Under the pieces are notes generated by a model, which searched no databases, had not been told where the DNA came from, and was given only the letters and a program-made list of their open reading frames with translations. Below, piece after piece: positions 1 to 9,400 of a stretch of 64,000 nt of DNA. The DNA lies in assembly GCF_000745005.1 (NCBI RefSeq), contig NZ_JQNB01000001.1:3031501-3095500 (forward strand), read 5' to 3'. Numbering within the stretch: position 1 is the stretch's first letter; each line of letters opens with the position of its first letter. The DNA is from Luteibacter sp. 9135 (lineage in GTDB: Bacteria; Pseudomonadota; Gammaproteobacteria; Xanthomonadales; Rhodanobacteraceae). A program made the translations under genes and the position numbers.

Positions 1-64
1 CGGCGAACGTGTGCACCAGCAAGCCCGCCGATGCCCAGCAGACCACCCAGGCGACGTGGCTCAT
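1..64 (-). CDS. 5' end of a downstream gene of the megasynthase operon (partial)
   Basis: The stop codon of the peptide synthetase overlaps a new ATG in an ATGA arrangement, the same coupling as between the two megasynthase genes. The frame stays open to the window edge and gives 21 residues starting MSHVAWVVCWASAGLLVHTF. The stretch is hydrophobic and looks like a first membrane segment. A membrane glycosyltransferase or a transporter would fit, but 21 residues do not allow a family call. Its position makes it a likely tailoring, export or modification gene of the same pathway. Confidence 0.55.
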   Translation of the reverse strand, partial: MSHVAWVVCWASAGLLVHTFA

Positions 65-3000
65 GGCCGGCCCATGAGGCGGCTGAACAGGCCACGGCGG
101 TGAGTGGTGGCTACCCGTGGCGTGACGGCCATCTCGGCGGCCAGCGTACCCAGCGTGCCGTTGGCCACGTCCAGCAGGTTGAGCTGCACGCCGCTGAGCG
201 TGTGCACGCGCTGCGCCATGTCCACCGCGAGCAGCGAGTGACCGCCGACGTCGAAGAAATTGTCGCTGGTGCGGATGCGGCGCGTACCCAGCAACTCCTG
301 CCAGATGCCGGCGAGCAGGCGCTCGGTCTCCGTGTGGGGCGTGGTGGTGTCGTCGGGAGCGGCCATCGCCGCATCGTCGTGCACGGCCAGCGCCGCGAGG
401 TCGGGTTCGCCGGTGGCCAGGGTGGGCAGCGTGTCCAGCACGTGGACATGATCGGGCATCGCCCAGGCCGGCAACGAAGCGACCAGCGCGGTACGCACCG
501 CGGCGGCGTCCGGGCGCCGTCCCGGCGCCGCCACCACGTGCAGTTCGACGCGGGCGATACCGCCCTGCTCGTGGCGCGGCACGGCGATGGCGCGGACCAC
601 GCCGGGCTCGCGCAGCGCGATCGCTTCCAGCGCGCCGGGCTGCACGTCCATGCCGTGGCAGCGGAGGCGGCGGTCGTCGCGGTCCAGCACCTGCAGGCGG
701 CCCCCGCTCAGCCAGCGGCCACGGTATCCCGTGCGCACCAGGCCCGTTTCCCCGTGGCGTCGCGCCGCGCGGGCACGTTGACCGAACGGCATGGCCAGCA
801 GCCGGCCCCCCACGGCGAGGTCGCCCGCGGCGCCGATCGATGCCGGCTCGCCTTGGACGTCGAGAATCCAGGCCTCGCCGTGGGCAAGGGTAAGGCCCTG
901 GTGCAGCGTGTCCGCCGCGGCATCCAGCGCGCCGCAGGTGATGACGGGCGCCACCGCGGGATCGCCGAACAGCATCAACACACCGGCCGTGGCCTTCGCC
1001 ACGCGCGTGGTCAGCTCCGCCGTGGCCGAGCCGCCGACGATCACCGCGCGCAGTCCGGCATCGCCTTGCCAGCCGCCGGCGAGCAGCGCCTGCCAGGTTT
1101 CCGGCGTGGCGATGCACAGGTCCATGGCGTCCAGACGACCCGTGGCGGCCTCGCGCGTGCCCATCTCGACCCAGGTGGCGCCGCTGGCTAGCGCCACCAG
1201 CGGGCCCAGTACCGAGAGTGGATCGCCCGGCAACGCATCGCCGCCCAGTCGCATGCCGGCGTGCACGCCCAAGGCATCACCAAGCGACTGCACGAGATGG
1301 CCCAGCGTGCGATGCGACAGCGCCGCACCGAAGGCCTTGCCCTCGGCATCGTGCGCCTGGAAGGCGACGGCGGCCGTGTCCGGCAGGGCGCCGCCGTGCG
1401 CGGTGGAGGCGTCGATCGCGGCCAGCCAGGGGGTATCGTTATCCAGCCACACCGCGCATGCTTTGGGCCAGTCGAGCAGGGCCTGCAGGCCCGCATCGCC
1501 GACCATCACCGTGGCGCGCGCATCGGCGAGGCCGTCGCGCAGGAAGGCGGTGGGATCGTCGCGGTCGAGCAGCAACGCCGTGGCGCCGGTCATGCCGATC
1601 GCGAGCAGGGCGGCGATGCGGTCGATACCGCGCTCGACGCACAGACCGACGACGCCACCCTCGCTGGCACCACGCTCGCGCAGCCGTGTGGCCATGCGCC
1701 CGGCGCGCTCCTGCAATGCCGCATGGCCGATGCGACGCGTGCCGTGCTCGATCGCCACGTCGTGCGGCATCGCCGTGGCCGTGGCCTGGATCATGCCGTG
1801 GAGGTCGCGCGGCGGTTCGATCGTCGTCGTGCGCGCCTGCCAGCGGCGCATGCATTCGCGCTCGGCCGGCGTGGCGGTGGTCAGTTCGCCGAGGGTAAGG
1901 CCGGGGTCGTCGATCACCCGACGCAGCATGGCGAGGTAGCGCTCCCGCATGCGGCACGCGGTGTCGGCCTCCAGCAGGTCCGCGTTGTAGGTCACGCCGC
2001 CGACGAGCCCCGCCTGGCTTTCCAGGAACCACAGGCCCAGGTCTTCGGTGGCCCCGCTCTGGAACAGGAGGATCTGCTCGTGTGCAAGGCCACCCCAGTC
2101 CGCCGCACGCTGGCGCCCGTCCTGGAACGAGAACAGCGCCTGGTACAGCACGGCGCCACTGCCGTGGACGGCCGTCAGCTCGCGTTGCAGGTATTCCAGC
2201 GGCACGTCTGGATGCCCGAACGCGTCGATCGCCGCGCGCCGCACTTCCCGCACGAACGCCAGGAAGGGCAGCGCCGGATCGACCGTGACGTGCAGCGGCA
2301 GCAGGTTGTTGAAATACCCCATGACCGCTTCGAGCTCGCTGTGGTTACGACCGCGTACGGGCGTGCCCACCACCAGCTCGTTCCGTCCGGTGGAGCCGGC
2401 GAGCATGACGAAGTACAGGGCGAGCAGGGCCATGTTGAGCGTGGCGTCGGCCTGCCGGGCCACGTCGTACATGGCATCGGTCTGCTCGCGCGATACGCGT
2501 ATCCACTCGGTGCGGCCCAACCCGGACATGCCGGGACGCCGCGGCTGGTCGGTGGGCAGCGCGCGCACGTCGCCGCGCCGCGCCAGCCGTTCGCGCCACG
2601 CGGCCAGCTGCGACTCGAAGGCCGGCGATTGCAGCCATCGCGCATGCCACGTGGCGAAGTCGCCATAGGTCACGGGCAGAGCCGCCAGCGACGATGGTGC
2701 CTCCTCGGCAAAACAGCGGTACAGCGCGGAGAGTTCGTTGGCGAAGATATCGAACGACCAGCCGTCCCAGACGATGTGGTGCGGCATGAAGAACAGCACG
2801 TGCTCGTTCTCGGCCAGCCGGAACAGCCGCGCGCTGAACAGGGGCGCCGTACCCAGGTCGAACGGCGTATCGGTCAGCGCCTGCAGGCGCGCCATCAGCA
2901 CGGTGTCGCGCGCGCCGTGCGGCACGTCACGCAGGTCTTCGGCGGGAAACAGCGGGTAGTCCAGCCGTGGCATGACCACCTGGGCCACGTCGTCGCCGAG

Positions 3001-6000
3001 CGTGCGAAACGCGGTGCGCATGCTCGGCTGCCGCTGCACCAGTGCCTGGAACGCCATGGCGAAGGCGTCTTCGTCCAGCGGGCCGCGCAGGCGATGGGCC
3101 GACGGCGCGTTGTAGGTGACGCGTCCCGGGTGCAAACGTTCCAGTGACCACAGGCGGTGCTGCATCAACGAGAGCGGCGCATGGGCCTGATCGTCGCGGT
3201 GGGCGATCGGTTCGGCCACCGGCGCGGTGCCGGCGTCGATTCGTGCGCGCAGGATCGCGGCCAGGCGTTCCACGCTGGGCGCATCGAACAACGTGCGGAA
3301 CGACAGCGACACGCCGAATTCGCGGTTCAACGTGGCGGTGAGCTGGGCCGCCAGCAGCGAGTGCCCGCCCAGCGCGAAGAAGTCGTCGCGCACGTCGAGG
3401 TCAGGCAGGGCGAGCACGGCTTCCATGGCCGCGGCTACGCGCCGCTCGTCGTCGTTGCGCGGCCCGACGCGTGTGCCGGGGGCGGCGCACGAACGGGCGA
3501 TCGGCGGCGGCAGCGCAGCACGGTCGATCTTGCCGTTGGGCAGCAGGGGAATGGCGGGGAGGGCGAGGACATGCTGCGGCAGCATGTAATCCGGCAGTCG
3601 CGCGCGCAGTCGCGAGCGCAGCGATTCCTCGTCGGGCACCCCACCGTCGTGACCGACGACGTAGGCCACCAGCCGCACGTCACCAGGCCGATCCTCGCGC
3701 GCCATGACCACGGCGCGCGCCACCTCCGGCAGGTCGGTCAACGCGCTTTCGATCTCGCCGGGCTCGATGCGGTAACCGCGTACCTTCACCTGGAAATCGA
3801 GGCGGCCCAGGTGCTCGATCAGGCCGGCGGACGTCCAGCGGCCGCGATCGCCGGTACGGTACATCCGCGAGTCCGGGGCTTCCGACCACGGATCGGTGAC
3901 GAAGGCCGCGGCGGTCAGGTCCGGCCGGCGCAGGTAGCCGAGCGTGACGCCCACCCCACCGATGTGAATCTCGCCAGGCACGCCCAGCGGGCAGTGGTTG
4001 CCGTGCTCGTCCAGGATATGCACGGTGGTGTTGGCGATCGGGCGGCCGATGTAGATGCCGTCGCGCGGGGTGTTCACCCGCCAGTACGTGGAATACACGG
4101 TGGTCTCGGTGGGGCCGTAGCCGTTCCACACCTCGCCGCAGCGCTCCAGCAGGGCCTCGGCCAGGTCCAGTGGCAGCGGCTCGCCGCCCGACACCGCGCG
4201 GAAGGCCGGCCGGCCACGCCATCCTGCATCGACCAGCAGGCGCCAGCCCGCCGGCGTGGCCTGCATCATCGTGGCGTCGGCCTCCTCGATCAGGCGGCGC
4301 AACTGGCCCCCGTCGCGTACGTCGTCGCGACCCGCGATCACCACCTCGGCACCGCTGGTCAGCGGCAGCATCAGCTCCATGAAGGCGATATCGAACGACA
4401 GCGTGGTGACGGCAACCAGGCGGTCGTCCGGTGCGATACCCGGCACGCGTTGCATGCTGGTGAGAAAATTGGCCGCCGCGCGGTGTGGCACGCGCACGCC
4501 CTTGGGGCGCCCGGTGGAACCGGAGGTGAAGATCACGTAAGCCACCGAATCCGGCGTGGCCGCGCGGCGGTCGCGCTCCGGGCGCTCGAACGAGGCGTGC
4601 ACCACCTCGTTGTCGCTGAGGGCGAGCACGTGGCTTGCGTCGATGGCGAAGGCCGGCGGAGCGGCGTCGTCGACCACCAGTGTCGCCAGCTGGGCGTCGT
4701 CGGCCATGAACGCCAGGCGTTCGGCAGGGAACGCGGGGTCCAGCGGCACGTAGCCGGCACCCGACTTGAGCACGCCCAGCACGGAGGCCAGCATGTCGAA
4801 GCCGCGGCCGAGCGACAGTCCGACCAGCGCGCCGTGACCGATGCCGCGGGCACGCAGCGCGTTGGCGATGCGGTTGGAGCGCGATTCCAGCGCGGCGTAG
4901 GTGAGCGTGCGGTCCGCATGGCGCACGGCGATGCGCTCGGGCGTCCGGTCGCATTGCTGTTCGAAGAATTCGTGCGCCAGGCGCAGTTCCGGAAACGGCG
5001 TGGGGGCGGGTTGCAGGCCTGCCAGTTCGCGGTACACGGCATCGGAGACCACGGGCAGCGCGACGGCCGTCGTGTCCGGCGCAAGCGCGGCATGGCGCAG
5101 CAAGGTGACGTAAGCATCGAGCCAGCCCTGGATGGTGGCGCCGTCGAAAAGGTCGGCGTTGTACTGGCATTCCAGGCGCAGGTGGCCGTCAACCGGCACG
5201 GCGTTGACGAACAGCTCGAAATTCTCGTACTCGCGTGGCACGGCGGCCAGGTCGTAACGCAGGCCCGGGAAGCGGGCGGTGCTTTCATCCAGCGGCGCGT
5301 CCAGGTTGAACAGCACCGCGACCAGCGGCAGCCGTGCCGGATCGCGGGCCAGCGACAGTCGGGCGAGCAGACTGCCCAGCGTATGGCGCTGGTGGTCGAA
5401 CGCGTCCATCAGGTCGTCGCGCACGCCGCCCAGCACCTCGGCGAAAGGTGCCTCCGCGCCGATGCGGGCGCGCAGCGGCAGCACGTTCACGGCATGACCG
5501 ACCAGCGTATCGAGGCCATCGGCAGCCTGGCCCGCCGACGGGATGCCGATCACCACGTCGTCCTGCCCGGCGAGCCGACGCAGCAGCACGGCGAAGCCGG
5601 CCACCAGCGTCGCGTGGAAGCTGGCGCGGTGCATCGCGCCGAGGCGGCGGATCGCGTCCACATCGGCCCGGTCCATTAGGCGGTCCTCACGACGCGAGGC
5701 GAACGTGCGGTAGCGCGGTCGCGGGTGGTCCACCGGAAGGTCCAGCACGGGCGGCGGCGTGGCGAAGCGTTCCAGCCAGTAGCGCGCATCGTCTTCGGCG
5801 GTCCCACCGGCCAGGTGGGCGACCTCGGCACGGGCGAAGTCCGAGAACGTACCAGGTGCGTCCGGTCCACCGGCCTCCCCGGTGTGCCGTGCATAGAGCG
5901 CGGCCAGGTCGCGCACGATCACGCCGAACGACCAGCCGTCGCAGACCAGGTGATGCGCGCACAGGACCAGCAGGTGGCGATCGGTGGCCAGGCGCACGAT

Positions 6001-6420
6001 GTCCGCACGGAACAGCGGACCGGTTTCCAGGTCGAACGGCGTCGTCACCTGTCGGGACAGCATCGCCTCGATGCGCGCATCGCTTTCGAACGGCGGCAGC
6101 GACGCGTAGTCGTGCCGTTCCAGCGGCAGCGTGGCGTGCTCCGCGACGAACATGTTCGCGCCGTCGTCGGCGAACGTGGCGCGCAAGGCCTCGTGGCGTT
6201 CGACCAGGTCGTGCAGCGCGGCCTCCAGCGCGGGCACGTCGAGCAGCCCCTTGAAGGTCAGCGAGATCGCCTCGTTATAGGCCAGCGAGGCTTCCGGTTC
6301 CAGCTGGCAGGCCAGCCAGATCTCGCGCTGCGCCGGGGTGGTCGGCAGCACGCAGGCCAGCGGGTCGCCGGCGAACGGATCGTAGTCGACCGCGGTGGCG
6401 GCCTGCTCGTGCGGCATCAT
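61..6420 (-). CDS. Non-ribosomal peptide synthetase, C-A-PCP-C-A*-PCP, no thioesterase
   Basis: This 2119-residue enzyme has two modules. Module one has a condensation domain with HHLVCDG (about residue 156), an adenylation domain with TSGSTGRPKG, NGYGPTE and LLPNGKIDR, and a carrier domain with GGHS (Ser about 1021). Its specificity pocket reads roughly D-I-M-Q-V-G-G-V-Y-K by alignment to GrsA; I cannot assign an amino acid. Module two has an intact condensation motif HHIVWDG (about 1213) and a carrier GGHS (about 2062). The adenylation domain between them is degenerate: no TSGSTG loop, TGEPDL where NGKxDR should hold the catalytic lysine, and RTGYRG instead of YRTGD. There is no thioesterase or reductase at the C-terminus. 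The start is the ATG overlapping the upstream stop (ATGA), preceded by AAGGTGA; an upstream in-frame ATG lies inside the previous gene. It should extend the chain delivered by the upstream hybrid. Confidence 0.95.
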   Translation of the reverse strand: MMPHEQAATAVDYDPFAGDPLACVLPTTPAQREIWLACQLEPEASLAYNEAISLTFKGLLDVPALEAALHDLVERHEALRATFADDGANMFVAEHATLPLERHDYASLPPFESDARIEAMLSRQVTTPFDLETGPLFRADIVRLATDRHLLVLCAHHLVCDGWSFGVIVRDLAALYARHTGEAGGPDAPGTFSDFARAEVAHLAGGTAEDDARYWLERFATPPPVLDLPVDHPRPRYRTFASRREDRLMDRADVDAIRRLGAMHRASFHATLVAGFAVLLRRLAGQDDVVIGIPSAGQAADGLDTLVGHAVNVLPLRARIGAEAPFAEVLGGVRDDLMDAFDHQRHTLGSLLARLSLARDPARLPLVAVLFNLDAPLDESTARFPGLRYDLAAVPREYENFELFVNAVPVDGHLRLECQYNADLFDGATIQGWLDAYVTLLRHAALAPDTTAVALPVVSDAVYRELAGLQPAPTPFPELRLAHEFFEQQCDRTPERIAVRHADRTLTYAALESRSNRIANALRARGIGHGALVGLSLGRGFDMLASVLGVLKSGAGYVPLDPAFPAERLAFMADDAQLATLVVDDAAPPAFAIDASHVLALSDNEVVHASFERPERDRRAATPDSVAYVIFTSGSTGRPKGVRVPHRAAANFLTSMQRVPGIAPDDRLVAVTTLSFDIAFMELMLPLTSGAEVVIAGRDDVRDGGQLRRLIEEADATMMQATPAGWRLLVDAGWRGRPAFRAVSGGEPLPLDLAEALLERCGEVWNGYGPTETTVYSTYWRVNTPRDGIYIGRPIANTTVHILDEHGNHCPLGVPGEIHIGGVGVTLGYLRRPDLTAAAFVTDPWSEAPDSRMYRTGDRGRWTSAGLIEHLGRLDFQVKVRGYRIEPGEIESALTDLPEVARAVVMAREDRPGDVRLVAYVVGHDGGVPDEESLRSRLRARLPDYMLPQHVLALPAIPLLPNGKIDRAALPPPIARSCAAPGTRVGPRNDDERRVAAAMEAVLALPDLDVRDDFFALGGHSLLAAQLTATLNREFGVSLSFRTLFDAPSVERLAAILRARIDAGTAPVAEPIAHRDDQAHAPLSLMQHRLWSLERLHPGRVTYNAPSAHRLRGPLDEDAFAMAFQALVQRQPSMRTAFRTLGDDVAQVVMPRLDYPLFPAEDLRDVPHGARDTVLMARLQALTDTPFDLGTAPLFSARLFRLAENEHVLFFMPHHIVWDGWSFDIFANELSALYRCFAEEAPSSLAALPVTYGDFATWHARWLQSPAFESQLAAWRERLARRGDVRALPTDQPRRPGMSGLGRTEWIRVSREQTDAMYDVARQADATLNMALLALYFVMLAGSTGRNELVVGTPVRGRNHSELEAVMGYFNNLLPLHVTVDPALPFLAFVREVRRAAIDAFGHPDVPLEYLQRELTAVHGSGAVLYQALFSFQDGRQRAADWGGLAHEQILLFQSGATEDLGLWFLESQAGLVGGVTYNADLLEADTACRMRERYLAMLRRVIDDPGLTLGELTTATPAERECMRRWQARTTTIEPPRDLHGMIQATATAMPHDVAIEHGTRRIGHAALQERAGRMATRLRERGASEGGVVGLCVERGIDRIAALLAIGMTGATALLLDRDDPTAFLRDGLADARATVMVGDAGLQALLDWPKACAVWLDNDTPWLAAIDASTAHGGALPDTAAVAFQAHDAEGKAFGAALSHRTLGHLVQSLGDALGVHAGMRLGGDALPGDPLSVLGPLVALASGATWVEMGTREAATGRLDAMDLCIATPETWQALLAGGWQGDAGLRAVIVGGSATAELTTRVAKATAGVLMLFGDPAVAPVITCGALDAAADTLHQGLTLAHGEAWILDVQGEPASIGAAGDLAVGGRLLAMPFGQRARAARRHGETGLVRTGYRGRWLSGGRLQVLDRDDRRLRCHGMDVQPGALEAIALREPGVVRAIAVPRHEQGGIARVELHVVAAPGRRPDAAAVRTALVASLPAWAMPDHVHVLDTLPTLATGEPDLAALAVHDDAAMAAPDDTTTPHTETERLLAGIWQELLGTRRIRTSDNFFDVGGHSLLAVDMAQRVHTLSGVQLNLLDVANGTLGTLAAEMAVTPRVATTHRRGLFSRLMGRP

Positions 6421-9400
6421 GCGTTCACCTTCAGGAACTTGCCCGGTGTGTCGGGGTTGGGGACGAACCACGCGGGACTGCCGTCGGGATCGCGACCCAG
6501 ACGGGCTCCTGCCACCGGGGGCCGGGCCGCGTCCATGGCCGTGGCGTCGCGGCGGCGTGGCAGGAACCCGGCTTCCTGCATCTCCAGGACCGATTCACGG
6601 AATGCCGTGGCGATGGCAGCGAAGTCCACCTCGTCGTGCGCGGTGGTGAAGAAACACGGAAAGTTGTCGAGGATGTGGATGCCGCGGCTGCGCATCATCG
6701 CGAACAGCAGGTCCTGCAGCGGGTGGTCCTCGGTGAACACGGTTTTCCACACCGACGCGAAGTGGACCACGTGCAGCGGCGCGCCCACCTCGGCGCAGAA
6801 CGCCGTGAGTCCGTCGGCGAACGCGCCGACCTTCGCGTTGAGCGTGGCCTGCAACGCCGGGCCGTGGTCGGCGAGGTGACCGAGCACCGCGTGCGCGGCG
6901 GCCAGTGCCAGCGGATGCCGCACGAACGTGCCGGCAAAATAGGTGACGCCCACGGTGGGCACGGAATCGTCGCCGTAGCGCCAGTCGCCGCCGTCCAGTG
7001 CATCCATGAAACGGCGCGCACCACCAATGATGCCGATCGGGAAGCCGCCGCCGACCACCTTGCCATAGGCCGCCATGTCGGCATCGATACCCAGGACGGC
7101 CTGCGCACCGCGCGGGTGCGCCCGGAATCCGGTCACCACCTCGTCGAAGATCAGCAGCGCATCAGCGTCGCGCGTGATCGCGCGCAGTTCGCGCAGGAAT
7201 GCCACGGGCTGGAAATCGGGACGCCGGCTCTGTACCGGCTCGACCATCACCGCGGCGATGTCCGCCGCGCGCTCGCGGATGATCTGTAGCGACTCGGGCG
7301 TGCCGTATTCCAGCACCAGGACATGCTCGGCGGTGTTGCGCAGGATGCCGGGCGCGGCGGGCACGGAGGTCAGTTTCTTCGTGCCGCGGACCAGCACCTC
7401 GTCGAAGATGCCGTGGTAGGAGCCGGTGAAGATCACCAGCGTGTCGCGGCCGGTCACGGTACGTGCCACGCGCACGCAACCCATCACTGCTTCGGAGCCG
7501 GTGTTGCACAGCGCCGCGCGATCGAAGCCGGTCAGCTCGCAGACCTGCCGTGCTACCACGCCGGCCAGCGGGTGCTGCGGCCCGATCTCGTAGCCCTCGT
7601 CGAGCTGCCGGCGCACGGCGTCCAGCACGAAATCCGGTTGCCAGCCGAACAGGTTCATGCCGAAGCCGTTCAGCGCGTCCACGTACCGGTTGCCGTCGAG
7701 GTCCCAGACGTGCGCGCCCTTGGACCGTGCGATGACGATCTGGTAAACGATATCTTTCAGCAGCGGGCGGAACCCGTTGACCACGCGCGGATCGGCCAGG
7801 TGCGGGCGGTGTTCCTCCGTATACGCCCGCGACGCCGCCGTGCGCGCGACATAGCGCTGCATGAAGGCATCCAGCCGTGCGCGCTGCCGCGCACTCAGTT
7901 CCGTGGCGCCGTGATGGATGCGCGCGATGGCGCCGAATGCCTTCTTCACGTCGTACGAGGTGTGCGCCAGCGCGGCCTCTTCGTCGTTGGCCGCGGCCTG
8001 CGTCCCCTGCGTCCCCTGCGTCCCCTGCGTCGACGGCGCCCTTGCCGCCGTCGCACCGGTACCTGCGCCCGCAACACCCGCACCCGCACCCGCAGCACCT
8101 GCACCGATATCACTACCGGCGGTAGACGACACGGCAGTTACCGTCGCCGCCGCCTCCACGCCCGCCAGCAAGGCCAACTGCTCGCGCATCAACTGCATCT
8201 GCTGCGCGATCACCGCCTGCACCCCACCCGCTGACACCCCCACCGACACGGTTGCCGCCACCGATACCGGTGCGCCCGCCGGTACCATGGCCGTCGTAGG
8301 AGCCCACGATGTGGGCGACACCCCCACCGCAACGCCCGATCCCGCGCCGACCTCCACGCCGGCGACCTCCGCCGGCAACAACCGATCCAGGTGACCGGCC
8401 AGCCGCTCGAACGACGAACACCCGTCCATCAACTCGCGAAACGTCACCTTCAGCGCATAAGCCCTCTGCAACTGCAGCGCCACCTGCGTCAGGGACAACG
8501 AATCCAGTCCCAGTTCGACGAAATGCGCCGCCGGATCGACACCCGCCATATCGGCGCCGGAGACATCCTCGAACAGGGCGACGAGTTCGCCGACGAGACG
8601 CGCGTGACGCGGAGAAACGGAGGCGGGCAGCGACATGGGGTGTTCCACGGGCAGAGGCAGAGGGGACATCGGTTCGGAAGGCGTGGCCACCGTGGCCACC
8701 AGGCTGGCGATCGACGCGGCAGGCGGCGCGTCCACCCAGTGGCGTTGGCGCTCGAAGGGGTAGGTCGGCAGGCGCAGGCGGCGGCGCTGTGCACGGTGGT
8801 CCAGCGCTGCCAGGTCCACGGGGACGCCCGCGCTCCAGAGCGTACCGGCCGCATCGAGCAGGGCTTTCCGCTCGCCGGCCGGGGTATCGGTCAGGCTGGC
8901 GACCAGGGTCCGGCCACGGGCCTGGGTATGCTGGTGCCCGAGCGTGGTCAGGACCGTGCGCGGCCCCACTTCCAGGAAGGCCGTGCCGGTGTCGTTCAGC
9001 GCGTAGAGCAGGGCTGACGAGAAGCGCACCGTGCGGCGCAGGTGGCGTACCCAGTAATCGGGAGACGTGGCTTCCCCTGCCGTCAACGCGGCGCCGGTGA
9101 GGGTGGAGACGATGGGCATCGTCGGCGGCGACAGGCGGATGCCGGCGACCTCGGCACGAAAGCCCTCCAGTACCGGCTCCATCATCCCGGAGTGAAACGC
9201 ATGCGACGTGGCCAGGTGCCGACAGGCCACGCCTTCGGCAGTGAGTTCGCGGCGCAAGGCTTCCACGGCGTCGCTGGTACCGGCCACGACGCTGGCATTC
9301 GGCGCGTTTTCCACGGCCAGCGACACTCCGTCCGGCAGCCGCGCGCGCAATTCATCGGCGCCCAGGCGCACCGACAGCATCGCGCCGCCGGGTAGCGACT

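Noticed and set aside
3157..5679. Very long open frame (840 codons) antisense to the peptide synthetase
   Set aside because: It is a by-product of high-GC codon use in the real gene; the translation is rich in His, Arg, Gln and Val, without motifs, and the synthetase domains on the other strand are unambiguous.
7412..7419. GTAGGAGC at 7.4 kb as another REP copy
   Set aside because: Only the first eight bases match; the palindromic CACGATGTG part is missing.
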